A DNA stretch of 64,000 bases, from assembly GCA_948567375.1 (NCBI GenBank), contig OX419755.1, positions 69,196,944-69,260,943 of the forward strand, read 5' to 3'. This document shows positions 42,569 through 53,600 of this stretch, one piece after another (within the stretch, counting starts at the first letter, position 1; the number at the start of each line of letters is the position of its first letter). Both the position numbers and the translations under genes were made by a program. The notes beneath the pieces are model-generated. The model made no database searches, had not been told where the DNA came from, and was given only the letters and a program-made list of their open reading frames with translations. The stretch comes from Lunularia cruciata. Lineage: Eukaryota; Streptophyta; Marchantiopsida; Lunulariales; Lunulariaceae.

Positions 42569-42670
42569 TTGGTATCAGAGCAGGATAGGCATTCGGAGTT
42601 TTCCCACATTCAAGTGTCCTAATTTGAATTTCCATTCTCTTATTTCTCTCCTCGGTCTTGGTCTTTTACA
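42569..42670 (+). repeat. Extra PBS plus 85-bp LTR end attached to element A
   Basis: TTGGTATCAGAGCAGGA (PBS) is fused to TAGGCATTCGGAG...CTTTTACA, the last 85 bp of an A-type LTR. That LTR end is clearly more diverged than the two full LTRs. The right target repeat CCTGG follows it, so the fragment belonged to the inserted unit. Confidence 0.85.
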
Positions 42671-44487
42671 CCTGGCCACCAAATCGGAAGTGATAGAGAC
42701 ATAGTTTAGAGACCATTATTGTCTCCATAACTCAATCTCCTCCAAATGAGCTCTTCTGAACTCATGGTAGTATCCATCAATAGACCTTCCAACTACTAAA
42801 ATAACCCCTTCCTACCATGAAGGGTATGAACAAAGTTGGGTTTTGCATCTGTTGTAAATCACACCAACTATCAAACTCCTAGATAAAGTCATCCAACTCA
42901 ATGGTACCCACTATACCAGAGTAATGCCTAGGGCCTTTGGAGGCCCCATAAATCTCATCCATGTCCCACAACAACGATATGGACACACTAAGTGCACTCA
43001 ACTGAATCAACTCTTGTGTCAAACTCTAACTCAGAGTAAATCTCCTCCCTCACTAGGACCTGAGATACATGCTGATATCGAGTGCCGCTACAAGTAAACC
43101 CACTACGTATTGCAAATCTAACTCCTCTAGAATCCCCAACAAACTTTTGTCATGACAAAGTAATGGCAACTACAATTGCAAAGTGGAATAACAAACTACA
43201 ACCGCAAGTTGCAACCGCAAGTACCCCACCAAGTGCCAACACCACCAAGTGCCAACACCAACTAAGCACCACTAAGTGCCAATACCCACAGAACACCACC
43301 CACTAGTGTAACTCTAACTGAGATAACTACACTAAGAGAAAGGGCAACCTATAACTTGCTAGCACAACACGCACTCTCATAGTTTGTAGGTCATCACTTC
43401 TTGCCTCACCGGAGAGAAACATAGATAGTCTAATTGGTCATCACTCCAGCTTGACTACCAAGAGCACATGAGAGCACCAACGCTCAAAAGTCAAGGCACC
43501 TCATACAAACGTGGTGCACAAATAGGAAGTAGAGAATTGAGGAGGTCCAATCACAAGAAATCTAAACAAAAACCCTCTATCTCATAAACAACATGGGATT
43601 GACTCTACCACTATTTGGCATTTGACATAAGAGAAATTCATATCTAAGTCCTAAGCTACCAAGATCACCAAGAATGTGATCAAACTGCCTCTCTTAGCCA
43701 AAGCTACAAGTGTAAAGATAACAGTGGCACAGTCACGAGGACAACAACTGAGGGTAGACCAATTGGCTAGGACACCAGTCTAGGAACAAGAGATCTAGGA
43801 GTCAAACCTTATTGCTCATAATCTAGTAGGATGGGTAGATTTTTCCAACCAATGACCCAGATCTACTCTAAACTAGCTAGCCTCATGCCAACAAGCTAGC
43901 TTGCTGGCCCTTCTAGGCCTTTGTAACCTTATGCCTTGTAGCCTCTAAATGCCAAAATCAGCCAAATAAGGCCTTTCTTCTTGCCACTTCAAAACTCCTC
44001 CAAACTTGCAAAAGTCGTCCAAACATGCAAAAGTCCTCTAAATGTGGCCAACTAGAAAAACTCCTCCAAATCTGGCCAAAATCTGACATAAACCCTAAAT
44101 TTGGTTCACAACTAAATCCCCCGCTAACTCTTCACTCAAGCCAAATTGAAAACACAAGTTTCTCCAAATCATAAATTCATGAGAATAGCTTCCCAACTCC
44201 ACCTTCAATTCTACTTTTTGAGCCCAACTCGCAACAAATTGGTCTTGCCTTCACCTCTTGAGTTCAAAATCACAACCATTGCTCAAAAATTGCTTTTATG
44301 CTCAAAAATTGGCTAGCACTTCCGCACACCATCTGCCTTACTACCAAATTTGCATCAATTGAATGAGCTTTTGCACACTAGGGAAAAACTGAACTTCAAT
44401 CAAGCTACCAACAATCCATTGAGCTTGGAGATACCATCAACACTCAAAGTTCTTGCACCTAATTTCCCCTTGACTTCACTTCTCTGA
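42671..44487 (-). pseudogene. B2 gag start and 5' leader, right of element A
   Basis: 42671-43160 matches the B1 capsid region 13470-13960 with stops. 43161-44487 matches the B1 leader, with CCAAATCTGGCCAAAATCTGACAT units present once. Between 43190 and 43310 there are extra AAGTGCCAACACCACC-type short repeats. No primer-binding site is recognised. Confidence 0.75.
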
Positions 44488-44939
44488 TGTAATAAGATTG
44501 TTTACAACTCTCAAATACACTCAACTCATATCAATACTTGATCTATCACTCTATAAACTACCAACAACTAGGCATTGATTACAATCAAGCCACACCTGCT
44601 CTACTTAAGAGAATCCAGGTGATGCTCACCGGCCTCTATCCACCATAACCAAGAACTCAAAGGCTCAACATCAAAGAAGTGAGCTCTCTAGAGCTGCACT
44701 TCAAAAGTATACCACTGGACTCAAGCTAGGTCTGAAACCCTAATGGTCCCACTAATGGCACACTCAATGGTGCAAATGGTGCAAAGTGGCGGTAGGCCCT
44801 ACCGTGAAGTCAATACCCCAAACACAAAATCTGACCGTCGGAAAGTAGTCTCTAAGAAATTGTTGAAATAACTATAACTACTATCATTGGTACTCCTATG
44901 TCCAAGCAATCTAGATGCAACACTACAAATGGCATGACA
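44488..44939 (-). repeat. B2 terminal repeat A1 (5' end of element)
   Basis: 452 bp, TGTAATAAGATTG...GGCATGACA on the plus strand, homologous to B1 15448-15898. It ends directly at element E sequence (TGGCCGTTTATGC) with target repeat TGGC. Confidence 0.88.
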
Positions 44940-45110
44940 TGGCCGTTTATGCATTTTGGAGATGAGAAAGAGGTTCCCTTGTGCCATCATGAAGAGGATA
45001 CTCTTTCCAAAGGACCTTGTACTTCATATGTTGTCAACGGCCTTGTTAGAGGTGGCAATATGCAAGGATACAATCAACTTTGTACTCCTTGTGATCATTG
45101 ATAGGGATAG
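44940..45110 (-). pseudogene. Element E chromodomain (main part)
   Basis: Minus-strand codons give HKEYKVDCILAYCHL, MKYKVLWKEYPLHDGTREPL and SHLQNA, a chromodomain with three internal stops. The remaining codons and the polypurine tract are at 18557-18620, beyond element B2. Confidence 0.85.
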
Positions 45111-46400
45111 GAGGAGGAGGAGGTTGGACACAAGAGAAAAAAGAAAATGGGTTAAGATCAAAGGGTTTCAACTTGAAAATGTGAAAGACAAAGTGGATGC
45201 ACATATGACAAGGCAAGGCAAGTTGACAAGCAATAGGAGAGATGATTTGGGTGACATCTAAAGATCTTATCCAATTAGGAGCGAGTTTACAAACTTGGGT
45301 ATCAAGTAGGAGGGGTAGGTTACTAGAGGAGAGCATGACTTATCACCAACTTGAAAGGTGAGATCATGACGATGGTGGTCCACATATTTTTTTGATGATT
45401 CTAAGTAACAAAGAGATGAGATTTGGCTTGTTGAAGAGATTGGGATATGGTGGTCAAGAAGGTGAAAGTATGAGGGAAATGAGATGGAGGAGGAGCAAGA
45501 AAGGAATTTGGAACAAGTGGATCTTGGCTAACATTGAAGAAAGTAAAGAATCCGGTGCTTGCTTATTTGGAATTATTATATTCAAACTCCGTAGCTACAA
45601 GACATTCATCCCAATTGGTATGGTGGATATTGACAAATGCACAAAGCATATCCTCCAAGATGTGATTTTCATGTTCAATTTTTCCATTAGTTTGAGGATG
45701 ATAGGCCGTGGATAAAGCAAGCTTGGTGCCAAGTATCTAGAAGAGTGCTTGCTAAAATTTCCTAGTGAATTAAGAATCACAATCAAAGATGAATACGTGA
45801 GGTATCCCATGATGCTTGAAGATAATGTTGAAGTAGATTTGAACCAATGTTGGAGCATCTATAATATCAACAATTGGTGCTAAATGGATTTTCTTACTAA
45901 GCTTATCCACAACCACTATAGTTGTTATGTGACCTTGATTTGCATTGGGTAAGGATGTGATGAGATCCAAGCTCATGTGTTCCCATTGAGCATATGGAAT
46001 GGGGAGTGGTTGAAGGAGTCCACTCGGCTTCTAGTTACAAGCCTTGTTGCATTGGTAGCTCTCACACAATCAAACAAACTCTCAAACATCTTGTGTCATG
46101 TTTAGCCACCACCATTGGCAATGAAGAGTACCCAAGGTCTTGTCCACATCCATGTGACCAACAATTGGTAAATCATGGGCTTCTTGGAGGTGTACAAGTT
46201 GGGTATCACCCTTGGCTGAAACATAAATCCGGTTCTCATAGACTAGAAGACCTTCCTTATAGGAGAAGGTGTTTTACTCCTTATTGTATGCAACAAGACA
46301 ACCTTGTACCATATGAAAGAAAGGATCTTGTTGTAGAGTTGTCTCAAACTTGATTTGGACTTTGGAGTCAACTAATACCATTGTAATTACCGCTATGATG
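45111..46400 (-). pseudogene. Element E integrase
   Basis: The minus strand encodes MSLDLITSLPNANQGHITTI, VVDKLSKKIHLAPIVDIIDA, HHGIPHVFIFDCDS (second catalytic block degraded), and C-terminal MLSSSNLPLLLDTQVCKLAP and NWIRSLDVTQI. The zinc finger region lies at about 46050-46150. Several stops and frameshifts. Confidence 0.83.
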
Positions 46401-47700
46401 AGAGGAAGAGACTTGAAATCATATCATTGTGATAGGGCATCAAAGGTGACATGGAACCAATCAGATTGTACTCAAGTTTAATATCAAAAAATTGTAGTTG
46501 TTCCTTCCATCAATGATGTCAAATCTTCATGTGCTCCAAGTGTAATGTCTACAACAATGGTTTGTGATCAATTTGCATGATCACTTGTTTCTCCAAGAGA
46601 TTATGCCTCCATAACTTGGTGGCATATACCATTGCAAGTTGTTCCTAATCTCAAGCAAAGTAATTCCTTTTAGTTTGTTTATTCAATGAGACACAAAGGC
46701 AATGGGATGCAATCTATTTGGGAATTCATGCTACAACATAGCTCCAATTGCAAAGTTAGAAGCATCAAAATCAACCACACAAGGTAGTTGAAGATCATAT
46801 AATTGAAGAATGGATCTTGAAGACACCATATTTTTCACTTCTTGAATGCTTCTTCATGCTTGGTGGTCCATTGAAAGCTTGAGTTCTTCCCCAAGAGATT
46901 AGTCAATGGTGTGGCTACATGAGCATAATAGTGGATGAACCATTAGTAAAAAATGGCCAATCCATTAAATGCCCATATATCTATAGCATCTTTTGGAGTA
47001 TGCCAATCAATAATGGCCTTGATTTTCTCCTCTTCCATCTTGATCCCCTTTGATGAGATCTTGTGACCCAAGAAGGTAACTTCTTTTTGCTAAAAGGCAC
47101 ACTTTGACTTCTTGCAGTAAAATTTCCACTATCGTAGTCGTCTAGGACTTCTTGTACGTGATTCATGTGTTCTATCTTTATCTTGCTATAGATTAAGATA
47201 TCATCCAATAACACCACATACCAATCTAATAGTCCATCCAACACCCAATGTATCTTATCCATGAAGAATATTAGAGCATTAGTGAGCCCAAAAGGTAGAA
47301 CTCTCCACTCAAAATGCCCATACCTTGTGCAAAAGGTATTTTTTTGCACATCTTCCCTGTCAATGGAGATTTCCCAATAGCTATCGCAAAGATCCAACTT
47401 GGAGAATTATTGTGCTCCACTCAATTGATCAAGCAAGTCATCAATTTGAGGCAAGGAATATGCATTCTTCTCTATTTGTTTATTGAGCCCACAATAGTCA
47501 ATATATAAATGAAGTACTGAATCCTTCTTTGGAACAAATAGTACCAATGCTTCTCAAAGAGATGTACTATGTCATATGAAATTATTCTCTAACAACTCCA
47601 TAAGTGTTATTTGCAACTCCTCCAACTCTTTTGGTGAGAACCAATAGATTGGTCTACTCATTGGAGAATTCCTTAGCAATAACTCAATCTTGAAGGGCAT
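46401..47700 (-). pseudogene. Element E RNase H and reverse transcriptase
   Basis: RNase H relics (IDHKPLL..., FAIGAML-like) lie at 46500-46800. RT shows MDLCDSYWEISIDREDVQKN, FEWRVLPFGLTNALIFFMDK and VVLLDDILIYSKIKIEHMNH, with LLDD at the active site. Frameshifts occur after HVQEVL (about 47150). Collinear with element A. Confidence 0.85.
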
Positions 47701-48440
47701 ACCATGATCAGAGAGTAATTACTTTGGCATATCATCTAGAAACACATCCGCAAACTTCTAAACTATTTGATCAATTGTTGCTTGATGAGGCTCATGACCC
47801 TCCTCAAATTCTACTTGTGCAATCGGCTTGATCTACATAGCAAAAATAAACTTATCTTCTTCCAAAGCTTCCTCTATAGCTACTTCACTTACAAACTTCC
47901 CATCTAAGGATTTATCTTCCTTCAAAGCTTGCTCTATGGCTACTTTCCTAACAAACTTCTCATCTTGAGACTGACTATTCTTAGGTGTCTTACTCAAAGG
48001 TGGCACACAACTTAATCAAAAATTTCTACCTTGGTGTTGTGCTTGAATTTGTTGTTAGCCCAATCAGATTGAACTTTATGACATTCAAGCCAAGGTAGAC
48101 CTAGAATGGTATCATAGTGTAGAGGTGCTACTACAAACCTCATACACTCCAAATACTCCTTCCCAATCTTGAAGGTAATAAGATGCAAGGTACAAAATGC
48201 ATAACCCTTTTTGCCATCCTCCATCATCAATCTACTTCCAATTATTGGCTTGATAGGAATACATAATTCCTTTACCAATTGTATGGACAAGCAATTTTAT
48301 GAACTTCCAAAATCAACCAAAATCCTACAACCACAATTAGATATCATACCTTGCAAGTGAAGCAAACTTGCATAGGTTGAGCCTTCAATCCCATTGGAAC
48401 TAATCAAGTTTTCAATAGGTGCTCAAAAACTCTTATTGGG
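47701..48440 (-). pseudogene. Element E protease and tandem spacer
   Basis: The minus strand gives a DFGSS-type active site (degraded) and MSIQLVKELCIPIKPIIGSR, FCTLHLITFKIGKEYLECMR, FVVAPLHYDTILGLPWLECH. The SQDEKF..KVAIEQAL-type tandem spacer follows. Part of the frame (48012-48290) is still open for 92 codons. Confidence 0.8.
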
Positions 48441-49860
48441 ATTCCTTGTTTCCTTGATCATTTTACTCCACAAAGTCCTTCTGGGTGACTTGTTGAGATC
48501 GTCCATTCTTGAATGGACATTCAACAATGTGATGTCCAATTTGGCAACAATAGAAACAACCACCATTTTGTTGTATTTTTTCTCTATCTACACTACCAAG
48601 TCGTCTTTGTTGAATGGCATCAATCTCCATTAGTGACAGCTTCTCCACCCATGTGTAGTGTATTGGTAGGTTTTGTGGAAGTCAAGGTGGAGACCAAGTT
48701 GTTGCAACTAAAGAATCAAAACGTTTGGCCAACCGCATAGCTTCCTCCAAGTGTTGTGGCTCTTGCATAATTACCTTTAATTTGGTTTGTGACTTCAAGC
48801 CCCTCCTAAATAAATCCAAAAATTCATCTTCCAATGTACTAGAATTTGGATGATGTTGTTCTAGAATTATATGATATAACTTCTTACACAACCAGTCTGC
48901 TTCAACTCTGCCAATCTATCCCATGCAGCTCATGTGGCATTTATAGCTTGGAATTGACTAATTAGTGCCATCTTGAATTCTACCTATGTCGGGATTGGTG
49001 CAACAATTTGTTGTTTAGCTACCTATGTTGATTGGTGTAACAAGAAGTCGTAAGGTCTCCAAATATAGATGCATGCAACAAGATCACCTCTTTGTTCTTC
49101 TAGGCTTGGAGTTATATGGAATGATGGACATGGTGTTCAACACAATTTGTTAGGGAGTGCATGAGAGTTTATCATGGTAGGCGCCCGGAGTACCACTCTC
49201 ATACTCTAAAGCACATTTTAGATAGCATATGTCCATTGTTCTAAAGAGGATAGTGGTTGGTGCAATCCATAGGAAAGTAATCCAAGTAGAGCGAGCTTGC
49301 TCTACTTGGAATTGCCACCATAGCTTTGCTACTCCATCCAATTTGTTGGAAGCCAAGAGAATCTATTTTTGTTCATGTTGAAGATTGGTAGCTTCAAAAT
49401 AACATTCACAGTCAAACACAAAATTTCCACTTCACCCAAGAGATCCTTGCCTTTGAAAACTTTAGGTTTTGGAAATCAGATTTGGTCTTCTTCTTCTCAA
49501 ACTAGTACTCTCTCTACGTGCTCTTGTCTTGTCGTCATCTTGTTGATGATCATTCATCCAACAATCATGCAAGGTGCTCAATTTATTGTTGCATAGCAAT
49601 GATAACCTCGTGCATTGCCGCCATGGTTATCACTCTATCATACCACCTCCAACCTATCTAATTTATTAATACATAGATGCAACACATCCATCATTCTCCA
49701 TAAGTTATAATTGGAAGTACCAAGTGTTCTTCAGACAAGGTGATTGTATTTAGAAAATCTTACCCAAAGCATGAGGTGATGAACAGTGTGAAATGATTCT
49801 TGGATAGTACTCAAACACAAAAATCTCAATGGTTTGGCAAAAATGGATTTGGTTGTCCAT
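48441..49860 (-). pseudogene. Element E gag
   Basis: CCHC knuckle CFYCCQIGHHIVEC (about 48515-48560) is intact. Capsid region with MCKKLYHIILEQHHPNSSTL, FRRGLKSQTKLKVIMQEPQH, AMRLAKRFDSLVATTWS and MASNKLDGVAKLWWQFQVEQ. Stops and indels lie between 48900 and 49150. Confidence 0.8.
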
Positions 49861-49895
49861 AAATTCCATCCATCTCATTCCTACTTTGATACCAA
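49861..49895 (-). other. Primer-binding site of element E
   Basis: The minus strand reads TTGGTATCAAAGTAGG directly after the LTR, one or two changes from the initiator tRNA-Met PBS of element A. Confidence 0.85.
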
Positions 49896-50321
49896 TATAA
49901 AACCCAAGACACTTCTTGGGTTTTATAGTAGAGAATGAGAGAGAATGGAAGATCACATTATGACACTTGAGTATGGGAAAACCCAAATTCCTAGCATGAG
50001 CTTTGGCTTTGGTATTTATAAGGAGCATACAAGGCTCTTGAGAAGTTTCTCAAGAAGTTTCCTTGAGCCACTTTCTTGGAATGCAAGCCAAGTTAACGGA
50101 GAAGCTTCTCAAGAATTAGTCTACTTGGCATGCAAGCTAAGCAAATTGGAAGCTTCTAGAAGCTTCCTTTTGAAAGCTACCTACTTGGAGTACAAGCTAA
50201 GCTAGCGGTGAAGCTTCTCAAGAAGCTTCCTAGATACTTGTAGAATATTCCAGGTTCATTTGGTATATTTGCTACTTCATTAGTCTTAACTAACTTCATC
50301 GCTAAACTCTATATTGTTACA
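49896..50321 (-). repeat. 5' LTR of element E
   Basis: 426 bp, plus-strand TATAAAACCC...CTATATTGTTACA. It carries a perfect TTCTAGAAGCTTC at 50154-50166 and a GGTATTTATA (TATAAATA on the minus strand) promoter box near 50012-50020. Right target repeat CTTAT follows. Confidence 0.9.
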
Positions 50322-50640
50322 CTTATGCTCAATAGTAAGTGGGATCCACCCATTGCAGTAATACTTGCGAAGAAGACCATGAAGAATAGAGTATCAGGAT
50401 TTTAGGAAGCTAAATATATCCACAAAGAAATATCCTCATCCATTACCATTTGCAAATATCATTCTAATGAAGTTGCATAACATACCTCTTATAGCTTCTT
50501 GTATGGGTTTTTGAGATATAACCAAAATTACTTTTGGGAGAAATATAGGAACAAGACTACCTTCATCATTGGGATTGGAGCACTTGTACTTATAACCAAA
50601 TGCCATTTGGTTATAACTTAATTTAGGTAAATTCAACTTT
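50322..50640 (+). pseudogene. Relic T (right part): reverse transcriptase of an old non-chromoviral gypsy element
   Basis: Frames read RKLNISTKKYPHPLPFANII, then in a shifted register YRFLYGFLRYNQN, NKTTFI and YNQMPFG, matching the RT order R-K-L-N, PLPF, Y-x-F-x-D-G-F-x-x-Y-N-Q, KTTF, MPFG. The catalytic Asp of LDG is Tyr. This is the continuation of 17651-18190 interrupted by element E. Confidence 0.7.
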
Positions 50641-53600
50641 AGTTAGACTAGATGAGGACAATAGAGCTATAAAACAAAGTATATGGTGTTATTTTAAATT
50701 CACCTAACATTTCAAGTGTATTTCAGCCTTTATTAGCATTGTTTGAGCTGAAAATTGTATAGTTATCATGACTAGCATAAATTTAAAGAACTTATCAGAT
50801 TTAAATCCCTCTAATTTATAAAGCTACAAACATATATTTTTATTACAGATTAGATATCCATACCTCGTACTATAAATGGTATCAAATATATAAAATTTTA
50901 AGTTTAAAATCATATATATATATATATAATAACACCACAAGAGATATCTACAAAATTATCTATACAACAATACAATATATCTCAAGGGAGCCTTTGCAGG
51001 ACTATAAGTGTGTATTATATAATTTGTAAACCATGATAAATCTATATTCTCATAGAATACTTTCATCTTTCACATACATGTCAAAATATGATATATATTT
51101 GTGAGCATGTAGACTATGTGTTCTTATTTATACCATTCAGTTAGTTTTAATACTGATTTCATTTTAACTCCTTTTCATCTCAAAATAAAATAAAAACTTT
51201 ATATTTCTCTTGATACAATTGCAACTTTTATCAATGCAATAACAATTGGAGTAAATGGATGTTTAAAAATGGAAATTTACATAAAAAGTATCAAATAATA
51301 AAGATTTTAACTCCATTCTCAAACTTGTAATCTATATATAGTATCCCAACATTAATATCAATTTTCTTGAAATTCAAAATATGCTAAAGAACCACTTGTT
51401 TGAAGTAGATAACATTGATAGATTAAAATCATGATAAATCTATACACCTTTCTATAAATTATTTCATATATATTAATGGTAATAATATAAAAATACATGT
51501 GATTTTTAATTTTTCCAGATAATAGATTTTAAAACTGCTTATTAATTATTTACCAAGTGGTGGTGCTAGACAAGAGACTGGGATTCTCTAGCAGAAAATG
51601 AATCCTTATTTTCATGGTCTTTTCTTTGTATAAATCAAAAATTTATATCTATAAAATAATTATTGAAATTATATTTTTTCTTTATATTTACTTGGTATTA
51701 AAATTTTAATAAACTACAGAAACTTATGAAATTTCCTCAAGTTTCAACAAAAGTTATTCCAAAACTAAAATACCTAAAACACACTAAACTAAAGAGTCGT
51801 ATGTTGACAACTAATTCAATAAACTCAAAAAAACTTTTCTTTCACAAGGTTCAACTACAAAAGCAGGACAATTATTATATAAAAAATACTTAATACCATT
51901 AAAACTTGTTATATCAATAGTGTTTATTAGTGTAAGTTGCATCAAAATATTAGTCAAGGATATTAATAGATAAACCATATTGTGTCTTCTAAATAATGGA
52001 ATGATTCAAAATAAAAGATAATTAAATCTGTAATACGAGACTAGAGAAAGATTATATAACTTATAATTATAAAGTGAGATTAATATAGTTAAATACTTTA
52101 AAAAATTACTTATTTTGGGCAGCATTTAGTGTTAATGGTATATGTTCCTGAAAAATTAATGAATATTTTAAATAATAATACTGTATGGACAGCATCTTAG
52201 ATGGCACTAACACATGTATGGTAAAAGTTGATTAAATATTTGAAATTTTAGAAACATTAATATTATAATGTACACCATGTTTTTATATGCATGAACTAAC
52301 ATAATTGTTTATAAAATACATATAATAATGTTAAGAATATCAGGAGAAAATATTATTTTTATAAATAACTAAGATCATGTTATGAATAATAGAAGAAAAT
52401 AAAATTAGTGCAAGATGATAAGAAGAATGAAGACCCAGTCCTTCACATCTCATGAAAATAGATACAAATTACAATGTAGTATATTATACACATAAATTAA
52501 AGAAAAATGTTGACTTTTATTCTTGAAAGATAGGACTATTAGATTAAAGTATAATATGATATTAAAATGATTAGAAAATTCAATATTGTTACTAAGTAGT
52601 CCATTATCACCATAAGATATAGTTGTATGTTTTTAGCAATCGGAGTATCATTATGGTGCAATTAATACTAATCCAAATATTAGTTTTAAAATATATAGAC
52701 CCTATATTTATATTATAAATTTTTTATAATTACTTTTTTTACCTTCAATTAGTATTTTCATTAATTTTAATAGAGTCACATCTCTCTTAGAAAGGACCAT
52801 GAATTTAAGGATATATTTATTATATATCTTTAAAAGTTTCTGTTTATGTAATGTGTCTTGATTCTTCTTTTCATGTACATATATATGAGAATTTGGAATA
52901 TTTTGTGGGATATATATAAGGAATAATTTTTGTGATCAACATATATATAAAATACCACTCATAGTAACAAATTTTGGATTTCTATTACATTAATAACAAA
53001 GATAGACTAATTGTTGTGTGTATAATTAATATCTGAATATTTATTTTTATTTTGTCTCATGAAATCTAAATATAATATTTAATTATATAAAAACTATAAT
53101 TCTTAATATTTTTAATAAAAAATCACTATTGTAAGAAAGTTTAAAGTCTATTGTTTTGCTTGGTGAAACTTTTCATCCATGTAACTCATTCTCTTGGACT
53201 CATTCTCATGTATTCATCTTCTTTTCTATGTATATTTGTATTTCAATTGTCTATTTGTATTAGATCTATTATTTTATATTTATATGATGATAATAATATA
53301 AGAGAAGTAAATTTGTATTTTCAAACATGTTTTATTTGATTAAGTTACATTCTACTACTTTTTCACAATTTCAATAAAATATTTCAAGTTTAGACTGTAT
53401 CTAAACTGATTGATGGTAAGAAAAGTAATGAAGTTTTGGAATTTATACACTATTTCTTCTATGCTTATGTCAAATTTGTATATAAATAATAATATACATG
53501 TAGTTATAATAATGTGAAATATTTATTGATTTTAAAATAAGTTTTTAGTCTATTGATCAACTATAAAGACATCAAGATAAAAAATCAGGTAGATGTATCC

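Larger units (their letters stand above)
36915..42670 (+). mobile_element. Element A: plus-strand chromovirus with an extra PBS and partial LTR at its right end
   Basis: 5' LTR 36915-37340, initiator-Met PBS, gag, protease, RT, RNase H, integrase, chromodomain, polypurine tract, 3' LTR 42143-42568, then a second PBS (42569-42585) and 85 bp of LTR 3' end (42586-42670). The whole block is flanked by CCTTG (36910-36914) and CCTGG (42671-42675), where B1 has a single CCTGG. The two full LTRs are both 426 bp and differ at about ten positions by eye. Confidence 0.9.
18621..44939 (-). mobile_element. Element B2: second methyltransferase-bearing gypsy element, heavily interrupted
   Basis: Minus-strand member of the B1 family inserted into the chromodomain of element E. 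The flanking 4-mers are TGGT (18617-18620) and TGGC (44940-44943), and the ends are TG...CA. Parts in plus coordinates are terminal repeats (18621-19284), integrase, RNase H, RT, methyltransferase (to 24774), protease start (to 25196), then after element D the gag side (35467-36914), after element A gag and leader (42671-44487), and A1 (44488-44939). About 390 bp around the protease, relative to B1, are missing at the right edge of D. Confidence 0.88.
18191..50321 (-). mobile_element. Element E: minus-strand chromovirus, outer shell of the right-hand nest
   Basis: The 3' LTR (18191-18556), polypurine tract and last chromodomain codons (18557-18620) lie on the left. Chromodomain, integrase, RNase H, RT, protease, gag, primer-binding site and 5' LTR lie at 44940-50321. 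The two parts join inside the codons for QNA.TA/TIQEF, interrupted by element B2. Flanking 5-mers CTTGT and CTTAT match at four of five positions, as expected for a target duplication with one transition. Excluding insertions it is about 5.8 kb. Confidence 0.88.
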
